Assembly: GCA_000827205.1 (NCBI GenBank)
Contig: KN832554.1
Span: forward strand, 799,263 to 863,262
Length of the DNA: 64,000 bases
Reading direction: 5' to 3'
DNA from: Plicaturopsis crispa FD-325 SS-3
Taxonomy: Eukaryota > Basidiomycota > Agaricomycetes > Amylocorticiales > Amylocorticiaceae
The translations under genes and the position numbers were made by a program. Positions 35,443-46,784 of this stretch are shown here, one piece after another (position 1 is the stretch's first letter; each line of letters starts with the position of its first letter). Under the pieces are notes generated by a model, which ran no database searches, was not told the origin of the DNA, and saw nothing but the letters and a program-made list of their open reading frames with translations.

Positions 35443-36242
35443 TGGACTTCCATATCCAGTAATTTACTTTCCCACCACTCACCTCGAGCTCAGGATCTGC
35501 CGTGCTAGTCTTGTCCAAGTAGGTCCAAGTCCCTAGTTTCGACATCCCCCACCGCCTGTCTACCCGAACTCAATGCTACACGACGCGTACTATGCGACAA
35601 CGTACCTGGGTCCACTGCTGGTGTACTGAGAGCGCTAGGGGTGAGGAATGTGACGAACGAGGTTACAGGTATGTGCGCCGTTGGGTTCCCCGACTAGTAC
35701 ACTCATGTCATTATGCTACGGTTTTCGGAGCCACCGACATGCGCACTCCGAGCTAGTAGTGCATCAAGGCCACCCCCGCACTCGCATGCGCCATGCTCCC
35801 CCACAAAAAACTCCGCAGTCGCGGTACGCGTCCATTCTTTGCGCGTCGAGCAGGAGGGCAAGCTTACGGAGTACAGTGCTGTTCTTTGTGCCTCCCTTGA
35901 GCAGGTACACCGTCCCGTTTGCGCCTTTCTGCCGTGTTTTCTCAGTAGGCGCGTGCGTGCGTGACCGCGGTGAGAGACACGAAGGGGTATCAGGGTTTGC
36001 AGCGGCGCGGGCGGCGGCGTGCATAGATACTATTGTATTATAGCAATCTGATTTTTAATACATGATTGTCACTGCCGTATCCCTTGACTTGAGAGTGATC
36101 GCTATAAGCTATGCACTGAAATTGTTAGGCCATGCAACACGATACTTGCAAGTCCTGTGCTTTTGGCTAACGGAAATCGACGAACGTGATTGGCTGGGCA
36201 GTCGGACCGATGAACGTGGCACCTCGCGAGGTGAACTCGACC
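35443..36242. repeat. 800-bp direct repeat, copy 2 (after the assembly gap)
   Basis: Near-identical to 34623-35422 and starting at the first base after the gap. No coding content recognised; the open frames in it are duplicated chance frames. Confidence 0.9.
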
Positions 36243-36274
36243 TCGCCTCGCTCCAACTCGGAAAAAGCGAGTTA

Positions 36275-36670
36275 CAGTCATCCACCGGCCCGTGATACAC
36301 TCAAAACTCTTTTCGACGATTGCACACCGGAAAAGTCATTTCTCTGAAAATTTTTGTTGTTGATACCATCCAATACCTCTCTAGAGGGCCTGTGTGAGAG
36401 GATCAAGGAAAAGAAACAGAATTGAATGAGGTATCGTTCAAATACAGGTGTATCAGTGACCAGTTGGGCATCATCTGCACAGCCACCAACAAACTGTACC
36501 AGCTCTCGACAATTTTCTGTGCACTCAAAATTCACAGAAAAATGCTAGAATATTGACTAGAGGGTAGTCTCATATCACGCAAGTATTTTCAAGAGCAAAG
36601 AGCAAAGAAAAGTAGTCGAAATTGAGGTGTATCACTCGGCGGTGGTGTCTCAGTGACCGGTTGATGACTG
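36275..36670. mobile_element. Tc1/mariner-like MITE
   Basis: This 396-bp unit starts CAGTCATCCACCGGCC and its right end is the inverse of CAGTCATCAACCGGTC (14 of 16 match). It is bordered on both sides by TA (36273-36274, 36671-36672). CAGT ends with a TA target site are typical of Tc1/mariner and Stowaway-type elements. It is AT-richer than the surroundings, has no coding capacity and sits inside the CTCG-rich part of the outer hAT-like element, so it is younger. Confidence 0.7.
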
Positions 36671-36708
36671 TACGTCGAGTTGGCCAACTCGCCTCGCCTC
36701 ACCTCGAC

Positions 36709-37055
36709 AGGACCCCCGAATATTAGGGTAAATGCCGTTATGAAAATCGCAAAAGCTGATTTTTTTTGCCCGGATGATTTGCAAGGGACGGATCCCATTT
36801 TGCCCGGATGGCAACTGGCCTTATTGCCTTTTCGGGCGCTTTACCCACCCGAAAGGTCACGTGCATACGCGCAAAATTTTGGTGGCGGCGCCTGCGGCGC
36901 CGCCCCTTCCCCCTGCAAAAGTTTTGCCCGGACGCGACATGGCCTCCCTCGCAGAGGGCAAGATTTTTGCCCGGATGGCATATGGCCTTCGGGCGAAAAG
37001 TGCAAATTTTGCCCGGATGATTCAAACGGCATTTAGCCTAATATTCGGGGGTCCT
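36709..37055. mobile_element. Short MITE with 8-bp target duplication (hAT-like)
   Basis: This 347-bp unit has inverted ends starting AGGACCCCCGAATATTAG, matching for about 29 bases with one mismatch. The perfect 8-bp duplication ACCTCGAC flanks it (36701-36708, 37056-37063). It is non-coding. Inside, the word TTTGCCCGGA(T/C)G occurs five times in direct orientation (near 36775, 36801, 36922, 36968, 37008), and a GGCGGCGCC-type palindrome lies near 36890. It is inserted in the right end of the outer element. Confidence 0.85.
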
Positions 37056-37367
37056 ACCTCGACTCGCGGCAACACTACCTCATGTGCAAGCCTCAAGTTC
37101 AAGTTTACTAAGAACGCCGCAGCCCAGCCGCAGCACTTCTATAGTGCTTTGACAGGGCGTGGAAACGGCGAGCGCTGAATTGTATGAGCAGTTCCCTTTC
37201 GCAGTGCTTTACGCCTTCGATAGGAAGCGATGTGCCGCCGTTGTTCGCCCGTATTCTCGGCCCCAATCCTCAGCAACCATCCTATATAGTGAGTACAAAT
37301 TTCGAGGTTTCAAAACGCCCCCATCTTCAGAGTCCTAACTTCTCCCTAATATCTTTCAAGACCCAGG

Positions 37368-39431
37368 ATGGGCGCGTACCCATCATCAGAACAACTGGCG
37401 AGAGCACAAATGGCGTTAGCACATTCGCCTGAACAGCAAGAACGATGGAGAGATTTGGTCAGGTCTGACCCAGCCTACGTTGTCGCTGTCTTGTCTGCCT
37501 TTCCGCCTGACATGGGGAGCTTGGATGGTCCCGTTCAGGTGAGGCATATCCCTCCAGCTATTGTAACATTGTAGTATTCTAACATGGCTTCTATCGAATC
37601 AGGATATTCTCGCTGCCTACGCCGCTGTCTTCAAAGCGACAGACGAGTGCAGACCCGATGTATGGCCCGCCCTAGTTGACGCTGGTCTCGTTGACACTCT
37701 TTGCATCAACATAACACGAGGTCATGCGAGCCGGGCAGGGGTGTGGATACAAGTAGGGACATGCTTCTCGTCGTCACAGTTCTCGCACTTATTTCCCTTT
37801 GTTCAGCACTGGCTGGCACGGTTTGAGCCACTGCGTGTTCTCGGTACTATGGTGATGAGATTCTCAAGCCCGACGAATGCCACGGACATGAAAGCAATGG
37901 TTATATTGCGAAAACGTTGGATCAAGATGGTCGATTCGGTATGTGGTTTCAATAGCTGGTCCATGATAGGTATGGCTTATCCCGCAAAATAGCTATGGGA
38001 AGATGACTACTACGTTCGTGTCAGAGACCAGGAACAACTTGCGTTTGCCCGCGCAATGTTTGCGGAAGTGTTCTTCCTTATAATCATAGAGCAGCCGGAG
38101 TTTACAAGGTACGTTATAATGAACATAGCTAGGCACCTACATCTGAAATTCTGGGGTAGCGAAATCGAAACAACATCGATCAAGACTATCCGACTGCTTG
38201 CACGGTACTGGTCTGCCTCTGAGCTCTTCTCAATAGACGGCCACTCGACCAGTCATGCTCTTTCGGAGTTCATGCAGCCAGCAACCGGCGCCTTGTCTGC
38301 ATATCGGACATCTCACCCCCCACATCCATCGCTGTTCAATATCATATTAGAAGGCGCGGGCAACTCTCCTGCCCAATTTCTGACTATAATGGCGGCCCAT
38401 GTTGCCCGCATGCCAGAGCGAACCGATACCGTGTTTGATGTCTCCATCATTCACGCACTCTCACAGTTTGCATGTGATCCGCGATCACAGCAGGATCCGC
38501 TCTCCTCTGCATTCATGCTTCAGTATTGCGAACACTCGGCTCTCTGGTCAGCCCTCCTTGTGGTCTTGTTCGAATCCGCAGGACACGACCGACTATACGT
38601 TCCGACAGATAAAACGGGGTTTGCGCACAAAGGGTTCACCCTTACGGTGCAGAACATCGTCACGATGATGGCTGATGCTCTCCATTATCTCGTACGCAAC
38701 AAACTCATTCAAGAATGCAGGACGACGGTTCAGATCTGGATCTCGTGCGGTTTGTTCGCGGCTCTTGATGCTGCAATCCCTCCCTTTTTGCATTCAGTTG
38801 ATGTGGCAGGTCCGTACATGTTTCGAGAGCTGTATCTTATCACGGTAACTGACCATGATCCAGTTTCAATTAACTCCCTATTCGCGAACATCGATGCCGC
38901 TATGAAACAAGACCCATGGCTTCTCCAAATCCTGCGGTCGCAACTACCTCGACCTATACTTGCGGATGCCCTCGTTAGGAGTACCTCATATGCGCGAACT
39001 CCGCATTTGGCCGAGGGACGATTTGAATCCTTGCTCAAGGCCCCTTCGCTACTCGAGGATATTGAGAAGAAAGGCTTACTACAATGCTTACGTCCGGCAT
39101 GCAACAAAATGCCCACAAAACAATGTCCAGAATGTGGATTGTGCTACTGCACCCTGCGCTGTGAAAAACAGTATGTATCATCATTTTGCTGTCGTATTGT
39201 GGTCAAGCGCTGAGCATCACTCGTGCACTTTTTAGGCACCGGAAAAAACACAAACTGATCTGTGTTGCTGCTCGCTCGGGCACCACGAAACTGATACCAC
39301 TTGACATTGTTTTTGTGCAAGTGCGACGTTGCAGTCGTTGGGAAAGAATATGTTACTATGCCCTCTCCAACAAGTTATCCATCTCACTCGTTTTGGGGAT
39401 TCTAATGTTTTGCTACATCTATTTTGCATAA
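37368..39431 (+). CDS. MYND-type zinc-finger protein
   Basis: Starts MGAYPSSEQLARAQ (37368), with introns after 37538 and further short introns up to about 37,992. A long exon 38056-39170 then encodes a largely helical region, and a final exon completes the finger. The MYND finger reads CLRPACNKMPTKQCPECGLCYCTLRCEKQ, then after an intron HRKKHKLIC, giving the CXXC...CXXC...C...HXXXC pattern. This arrangement (helical N-terminus, C-terminal MYND) is common in Agaricomycete gene families of unknown role; MYND domains bind Pro-rich peptides. The last residues after the finger, read to the stop at 39431, turn hydrophobic and may reflect a wrong final exon. An upstream frame starting at 37184 does not join in phase. 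Confidence 0.75.
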
Positions 39432-39642
39432 TGCGACGCCTTCAAGTACGAGGATTTGAATCCTCCCTAATTGATACCTTCAATAAAACATGCATACAAT
39501 ACCATCGTGCACGTCGCTACTAGTCACCAAGTCGCAGATGCATATCTCGCGCCTGCACGCGTGAGACCAATCTCTGCCGTAGCTGCATCTTAACCTGATT
39601 ATATGGCCTACACATTGGCATCCTAGAGCTTCTACAGTGCAG

Positions 39643-40538
39643 CTATGACGACCCAGCGCGCGCCGGTTCTTCCTCTCCACCACCGGTCAGCACTATGATA
39701 GTAAGATCGTAAATAAATATAACGGTAAGACGGAGAAAGGAAAGAACGCACAGAATGCACCCAAAACAAGTACTATGTATATCCAATATTTCTGTACAAA
39801 CGACTTCTCGGGCACAGGCTGCACCGGGGCGCCTTCTGGGCTGAGGGGCGGGGGAGTTCTCAGCTCGGGCCTGTGGTAGAATTAGGATAAAAATGATCAA
39901 TGATATGACGCGGAGAACACGGACAAGGGTGGTAAGTGCGGCGTGCGGAGAAGCACGGTCGACGCGTTTGCAGCGCCAGAGAATATAGGATGAGTGGATA
40001 TATCGAATGCAGTTCCTGAGGACTTTGACTTGCGTTTAGGGCGTGGGCAAGCACCGTCGTGCGGGACGTTGGCTAAAAAGTAATCGAGTGCGAAGGGCTC
40101 GCCATTCGCTGCAAGGTGGAGGACAACAGTCTCGGCCGTGCTCAGTGGTAGGTGACACTGGAGAGGAAAAATTATGATGAACAATCTTTGAGAAGCTGCG
40201 AGTGTTTAGAACATACGCACGGCTTTGGCAGACGAGATGTCCCAGTGGGCCTCGTGTTTGTCTCCTGGACGCTCGATTGCGACCTGGTACAGCACATCTG
40301 CAACCGTAGGACTGTGTAAGTCAAGTTCGGGAAGAGACACGCCCCCTGCGTCAGTCTGCTGCTCTAGAAGTGGGCTGGGCGCGACGCGTATGACACCGCG
40401 CGGAGCAAAGGGCGCTGGCTGAGGTGCGGCGGGGTCCAGGTATCTGTGATACAAGTTGAATTTCGTCGGCAAATCCGCATCTGCTAGTACGAAGATGGGC
40501 GCCGCAAGGAAAGACAGGAGAACGGAGACTGGTAGCAT
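39643..40538 (-). CDS. EMC10: ER membrane protein complex subunit 10 (EMC10)
   Basis: Exons 40538-40221, 40157-39925, 39870-39752 and 39692-39643 give 239 residues. A signal peptide (MLPVSVLLSFLAAPIFVLA) leads a luminal domain, followed by GAPVQPVPEKSFVQKYWIYI running into one C-terminal membrane helix (YIVLVLGAFLLTG) and a short acidic cytosolic tail EEEPARAGSS. This fits fungal EMC10, part of the insertase that places membrane proteins in the ER. The last two exons only make sense spliced: the helix and tail come from separate frames. The start at 40538 gives the best signal peptide; an in-frame ATG at 40580 would add 14 residues. Confidence 0.85.
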
Positions 40539-40719
40539 CGTGGTCAGCACAAACAGCGCCTTGGTGTACAGACTTGACACGGAACAAGATGATCGAACCC
40601 AATTGGGTTTCCGCTGGGCGGTGATTGGCGGAGCTGGGAAGCCGAGGAGGCCGTCACCGACTCGGTCTCAAGAATAAATGAAAGATAATTGGTTACAGTA
40701 GATAGAGATACAGAAGTGT

Positions 40720-41580
40720 TCATGAGCGAGACACAAGATGATCGGAAAGGTCTCCATTGGTTTTGTCCTTAATAACGGCGTACTGTCTCTCGGGCTTTCG
40801 TTTTCCGCAGGCAACGCTGTCTGTCACCCATTCCGGACGGACAACATGAGGTCGACTCCTCGATTTTGTGTTGAGGATCTTGTGCGTCTTCGATCCGTTG
40901 AGCTGCTGCGACGTGACGATATGTGTTGCGCGTGCTGCAGTATGCCTATAGAAACGCTACAATGAGTCTTCGCAAAATAAATCTAGGACAAGAGGACCAC
41001 CTACATGATTTGACCACCGGCTAGAGTCACGATCCGCTTCATTTCGATGTCGGTGGTATCACTCAAATAGCCGTTGATATACAATTTGACATCACGCAAG
41101 GGTCCATCGGTTTGCATGCTTGGTGAGGCTTTCTGTTGTTCTAATTTCTGACTGCGATCTTCGAGATAAATACGCCGAGCGTGACTGCCATCGCCGCGCT
41201 GGTGCCCAGTAGCGACGGATTGGACATGATCTGTGAAGCAGATTAGTATATAATATTCGTGTATGAGGTTTGACTTGCCTGTGCGGCTGTAGATATCAGA
41301 ATGGGTAATAGGGTTGGACTCATCAGACAGTGTACTGAGAAGGTGCTTCGTTAGAGCAGCGGATGACGAGGCACTAAACGAGGGGATATTAATTGCCGGT
41401 CACTGGTATATATTTGCCATAGCGAGAAACTCACGGTGCAGATCTCTCCTCGTCGGTTGTGTGCTTGGTGCTGACTGCAGTCACGGTGGCGTAAGGGTTG
41501 AACTTGCGCATATCGCGTTTTGCTGCACGCTCTTCCTTGGTGGCCCGCCCCGGTTTCGTTACTGTAACCCATTTATCCAT
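40720..41580 (-). CDS. Small BRCT-domain protein
   Basis: Four exons (41580-41435, 41334-41279, 41230-41005, 40945-40720) give 217 residues. The N-terminal half starts MDKWVTVTKPGRATKEERAA and is basic and polar. The C-terminal half is one BRCT domain: LRDVKLYINGYLSDTTDIEMKR, VTLAGGQIM, then after an intron ARATHIVTSQQLNGSKTHK, ending with the diagnostic Trp in VVRPEWVTDSVACGKRKPE. BRCT domains bind phosphopeptides or DNA ends in DNA repair. It resembles the BRCT of Rev1, but no Y-family polymerase follows. Intron 2 uses a GC donor (gcaagt). The gene is invisible as single open frames. Its start lies 197 bp from the left end of the CACTA element. Confidence 0.75.
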
Positions 41581-41777
41581 GAGCAATAGTGCATATGTAC
41601 AATCGTGAAGCGTAATTTTGTGAAGATATCTCGTGGTGGCGGTCGCAGGTCAAGCTGTCAAGTTGGTGCCACCGACGCGTTGAGCACTTGAACATGAACG
41701 CGTACGTAAGCAAGATCGTAAGACCTTGTCCTGGCAGAAATAGCCCCTGATTGAACAAAAACTCTACTGCTGACTTA
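41581..41777. promoter_or_regulatory. Left part of a divergent promoter (BRCT gene side), split by the CACTA element
   Basis: 197 bp between the BRCT start and the transposon. Together with 50030-50045 on the far side it makes about 213 bp, the whole original spacer between the BRCT and FPGS start codons. Confidence 0.6.
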
Positions 41778-41816
41778 CACTGCTATACCGGAAAACCCTG
41801 GAATCCAGCTGGAAGG
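41778..41816 (+). repeat. Left terminal inverted repeat of the CACTA element
   Basis: Begins CACTGCTATACCGG and includes CTGGAATCCAGCTGGAA, itself palindromic. It matches the right end with about three to four differences. Confidence 0.9.
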
Positions 41817-42035
41817 TGTGATTGATGGCAGCAGATACTTAGATCGCTGGTTTCCAGTAAAAGTCGTCGACGGAATCCAGCAAAATGGGAGACGGATGGA
41901 CGAGACAGTTTGAACAGCTGAATCCCAGCATCGCCTTCAGATCTCAGGATCTGGCATTAGATAAGCCGCGCCGCGGGAGGTCTTAGAGAAATAATATTGA
42001 AGTCGAGTGCGCTCGAGCTCGCTGACTCCGAAGTC

Positions 42036-45000
42036 ATGGCAGACCTCCTCCCTCCACCGACAATACCAGTAACCGAGACAGAGGAAACCTTTCTAGTTAA
42101 CCCTCAATGTGTGTTGATACTGTAACAAGCCCTTGATAATTTATTTAAGCCTAATAATCGCCCTGCCAGTTTTCTTCACGCGAATCAGCGAACACAACGG
42201 CGCACGCAGCTGGCGATGTATGCTCTGTCCTGGGGCAAAATATGAATCTCGGTATTATGCAGCGAGACACGAAGATGGTGTATCCCATGCCCTTCGAGTG
42301 CGCGAACAAGACCAACCGGACCCCCTATCCAGTCCCCTACACACGCGTGAAAACAGGAGTCATACCCCCGAACCACCTTCCCCTCTCGAAACCTACCGCT
42401 TTGATACACAGGCATCCTCTCCGACAGGAGAAACCGAGGAGTTTGATCTTCTGTCCCATGAAATAATGTCGGTTCATGGGCCTGCGCTCCCGGATGACAA
42501 TGAAGACCAGATCTACGATGACTGGGCCGGCGAGGTCAGCAGGAACAGGCCCGAATATGCTGGATTCGATGAGCAAAACGAGCTGGAGGTCAACGAGATG
42601 GAAGGTTTTACCTTCGACGAGCAGCCGCAGTATCATTACGACTCGGATGAACAGACCGAGCACGATAATGCGCAGGATAACATCTTGTTGCAAGACGAGC
42701 ACGAGGATCTGACAGAAGAACAGCGACGTGAGTTGTTGGAAATTCTGTCCAACGCAAGCGATTCTCACCGTAAGAAAGGACTTGCGCCTGGCGACGAGAT
42801 AGAGGTCCAGGACCCTGAGGCTTGGTGGCCGTGGATCAACCGAGAGGTCCGTGCTGCGATATTTCAATTAGTAGATTTCAATACTGACACTTCGTAGGAG
42901 TGCTTACTAGATGTAATGTCTGCATTCCCTCGGTCCGTCTTCTCTGAAAAGGAGCTGCGCGCTACGCAGTGGTACACCTCCAAGCATGGCGTCACGGGCT
43001 TACCGAGTGTGCGACAAGTAAAGAACCATCGACCGCATATACTGAATGTGGCTGGGGTGACTACGTCCATTAGAACTGGGAAGTTGGGAAACCTATATGC
43101 GTGGAACAGCTTTCCCGAGATGTTCCGTCATGTCAGTGGTCGCAAAATCCTCATGCCCTGCATACTGAAGCTCTTACTGGCAGGCATTTGCGAATCCTTT
43201 GGTCAGGCGCAATTTATGGACGTATTCTGAAGATACAGGTGCTCGCATCGAGGAGGCGCGCCAGGCGGAACGTTGGAGGACCGAAGTTGACGGGAACTTA
43301 GCAGGTCCGATGGCGCGAGGTGACGACGGCCGTGATTACTTTGTCGAAGAGCCATGTATGGCAAACATCGATCAATGGGGCACACCAGGACCTGTAATGC
43401 CAATGCGATGGTTCATACGTGATGGCGCGTACTGGACACAAGCTCACCATCTTCGCATATCCGATGATCGCACTAGTTTCCTCATCGACGCGAGACCGGA
43501 AGGTTGTGTTGAGCTCCCCCTGACGGCGTTTTTCTTGACCGTGGTTGATCTCGCCATTCCCGAATGCCAGGCCCTTTATGGAATACCTAATCCAAATGCT
43601 ATCGCTGGTGAGGCCATGACTTCAAGTTGAAATGAACTGTCAACTTACCAGAATTACTTTCAACAGGAATCTTGCGCAATAACAACAGCGACGACTCCGA
43701 AACCAGATCGGACACAGACAGACCGTCTGAACCAACTATCGAGCCGTGGAATCTTCCCGCCGTAAACCCCTGGCGCACCATAGCCAACGGGCGACGTGTT
43801 CTGTCATTACCGCTATGGCTCTATTGTGACGACACGTCCGGTAATACCTCAAAAAAATGGAATAAGCACAACTCCATCCTCTTCACGTTGGCCGGCTTAC
43901 CTCGGAAATACACTCAGATGATCTACAACATCAATTTCATCGCAACCTCCAACCTGGCACCACCGCTCGAGATGATGGAAGCTATTGCCGATGTTCTTGA
44001 GTGAGCTCGAACTCAACTTTCACAGCTATATGGAACTTACACGTCACCGCAATGTCCAGGGAGGCGCGGCAAGACGGGATTGAAGTTTGGGATTGCCGTT
44101 ATGGCGACATGGTGCTGCTCATTCCATGGGTGCTCGCATTTCAAGGCGATAATCCGATGGCAAGTGAATTCGCATCGCACGTCGGAATGACTGGAAAGTG
44201 TTTCTGTCGGGTGTGTCATGTACGCGGCGCAGACGAGAAAAACCGTGCACCTGGAGTTGCTGGAGATATCGAGCGCCTAAAAGATTTCATAACAGTGAGT
44301 GTTTGCCATATTCACGTAGAAACTAATACGAACGGTCATTAAAGGAAGCAAAACTCCGCAGCAAAGGCGAAACAGTGGCTGATCTCGATGCGCAATTGAA
44401 ACGGGTGCTTGATGGAGCGCCAAGTGCCGTCGACGGAATGGCCACCGACACAGGATCAAAAGATAAATACTTTGGGCATTTCGTCTCGCAATTTCAAGCA
44501 GCTGCCAACAAATACAAGGATCAGCACAAAAATATCGCGCCAGCTGGGGGGATGTCGAAAGCAGAGGAAGTTCGTAATGTGCTGCGCAAGGTTCGGGATA
44601 CAATGCCTGCAAATATTTACAATCCGGTCTTAAGGATTGCTGGTGCGCATCAGCATTAGTTCGAGTCTACATGCCCGATATCCGACTCACGCTACTTACA
44701 GATTTCGATCCTAACCAAGATTCCCCGGTCGAGATATTGCATGTTGTCTTGCTCGGTATAGTAAAATACTGGTGGAGAGATGCTGTCTCGCGTCAAACAT
44801 CAGAAGGGAAGGAAGAATTGAAGGCTCGCCTGTCAAGTGTCGACATCGCAGGTCTCAACATATCGCAGCTACGCGGCCATACACTGGTGCAATACGCTGG
44901 ATCCCTCGTTGGCCGTGACTTCCGCGTCATCCTGCAGGTCGCCCCGGCCGTACTGCACGGTCTGATACCGCAATCGCATTACGAGGGATGGCTGGCATTG

Positions 45001-46552
45001 TGCCGCCTCGCGCCACTGGTTTTCCAGCCCGTTATCGAAGATCTGGATATATACAAGGTACGTGTATCAATAAGAGTATTAAGCGTCTACAAAATCTCAC
45101 CGAACGCCGAACGTAGACAAAACTTGAAGCTGCAATCACCGACTTTCTGGCAGCAACTGCACTTTGGACAACGCAATGGTTCAACAAGCCTAAATTTCAC
45201 CTCCTCGTTCATCTCTTCTGGCATATTCGACGATTTGGGCCAGCGATGATCTATGCTACGGAAAGCTTCGAGTCATATAACCTGGTCATTCGTCTGCGTA
45301 GTGTCCATTCACCAAAACACGCACCAAGCATTGACATTGCGCACTCGTTCAGCCATCTACATGCTGTTCAGCACCTTGTCAGCGGGGGGTGGGTACTGAA
45401 TGACGAGAATGGATTACCGTTGCCTCGTCCTCGGCAAGCAGGGCAGCAAGTTTTACAACTCATTCAAGACGACGAATTTGTCCAGATGATGTCAATGGAA
45501 GGGCTACGAGAAGACACGCGAGTTGGTGAGTGTTTGAGTCCTGCTGTGGCAGAGAACTGTCTCACCGATAATTACTATCCAGGCCATTATGTGCCGCTCC
45601 AAAGTGACGCACTCGTCGATTGGAAAAACACGGCAGCCGGAAATTCGGGCGTCCCTTGCTTGTTGGCTTCCGATACCGTCGCGCTTTGCTGCAGGAGTAT
45701 TGTGCTTGTCAACGGAGACCGCGCAGCTGTCGGAAAATTCGTTATTTACCAAGCGGGTGGCGAGCCTAGCGCAATCTCGGTGGGGCGCGTCGATGAAATC
45801 CTAGTGGATCCAACGAAACGCAGCATCGTCGGTGTCTTGGTAGCACCGTACGAAGTTGGTACAACACCGATCTTGCCATATCGATTCCCGGCCTGCCGTG
45901 TTGCTCAAGACAGCGTTCCGAAGCTCCTGGCATTCAAGGTGAGAATTAGATATATCTGGGCCTCAAGATACGAGATGCTCATGAGTGTATCAAATAGGAT
46001 GTGCTTGCTGCGGTCAACACAATACATAATTGTGCAGCAAATAATTGCCATGTTGCACAGACTCGCATCGTCGTACAAGAACGTCAGAGGACAGAACGTA
46101 CCGAGAACCAAGTCGAGCACTCGAAAAATCCTGATGATCTACTTTTGAATCTGGCTCAGTTACGGAGCGCGGCGTATCTCGAGGTATTCCGATTGGACAC
46201 GACATATCCTGGGCTGCTCAGAGATGAGCTTATCGAGGAGGCCGTCAGACACAGGCATGCCTTGGAAAGGCAGGCTCAGCTAGCGAAGGAAAACAAGGAA
46301 AAAGAGAAATTGGAGAAGGCCGCACGAAAGGCGGCAAAGAAAGATAAAGGGAAAAGACGCGCGGAAGAATCGAGTGGCACGGGCACTGGGCCATCGAAAC
46401 GCTCTCGAGGATACCTTGCTACCACAGAGCACCCCCCGAGTCCAACTGTGCGCACTGGCAGCATCTTCGTTGCAGACCCACCTCCAAACCCCAGCGTCGC
46501 CTCAACTTCGCACCAAATCGCGGACATGATGGACACATCTCCCATTGAATAG
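42036..46552 (+). CDS. CACTA transposase (tnp2-like)
   Basis: A start at 42036 (MADLLPPPTIPV) leads through about eleven exons to a stop at 46552. Regions: an N-terminal zinc finger (CMLCPGAKYESRYYAARHEDGVSH), an acidic linker, YTSKHGVTGLPS, then the catalytic part: LSLPLWLYCDDTSGNTSKKWNKHNS, FIATSNLAPPLEMM, IPWVLAFQGDNPMASEFASH, CFCRVCHVRG, SPVEILHVVLLGIVKYWWRD and FGPAMIYATESFESYN. The acidic pairs fit the DDE catalytic set of CACTA transposases, though I cannot prove which ones act. A C-terminal part (DVLAAVNTIHNCAANNC) leads to a Lys/Glu/Ala-rich basic tail with KKDKGKRR, probably a nuclear signal. The junctions I worked through all keep frame, so it looks functional. Confidence 0.85.
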
Positions 46553-46784
46553 GACGACGTACCGAGACTTCCATCGACACCGACTTTGACGACCCACAGT
46601 GCTTGACTTGAGACTGGGGGCGGCGCAAAGAATACAAGGCTTTCAGTCGCTCGAAGGGCTCGTGGTGCAAGAGGAAAGCAAAAGGTCGTTCTTCGGTTCA
46701 ACGCATGTATTTACGTACAGTCGCACGCATGTCTTCCATACCCATGTCAATCCGATTATGAGCGGTCTTCCCTCTCTTTTCCCT

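Larger units (their letters stand above)
34503..37077. mobile_element. hAT-like non-autonomous DNA transposon (outer element of a nest)
   Basis: The left end reads TAGTGTTGCCG and the right end is its inverse, CGGCAACACTA. Both are bordered by the same 8-bp target duplication CCTCATGT (34495-34502 and 37078-37085). An 8-bp duplication with TAGTGTTG-type ends fits the hAT superfamily. Next to both ends, and again in the middle, lie blocks rich in CTCGCCTCG and ACCTCGAG-type words in both orientations, which look like subterminal repeats. No transposase is visible. As assembled the element is 2575 bp, but this includes a 20-N gap, an 800-bp duplication around it and two younger MITEs, so the original unit was probably near 1 kb. 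Confidence 0.8.

Noticed and set aside
34861-36043. Repeated 120-codon open frames at 34861-35223 and 35681-36043
   Set aside because: They are identical only because the 800-bp segment is duplicated around the assembly gap; no domain and no splice context.
41775-41777. A perfect 3-bp target duplication for the CACTA element
   Set aside because: The flanks are TTA and TAG; only TA is shared on both sides, so a 3-bp duplication cannot be claimed.
42337-42867. 176-codon antisense frame in the transposase gene
   Set aside because: It lies opposite the acidic linker of the transposase and has shadow-like composition.
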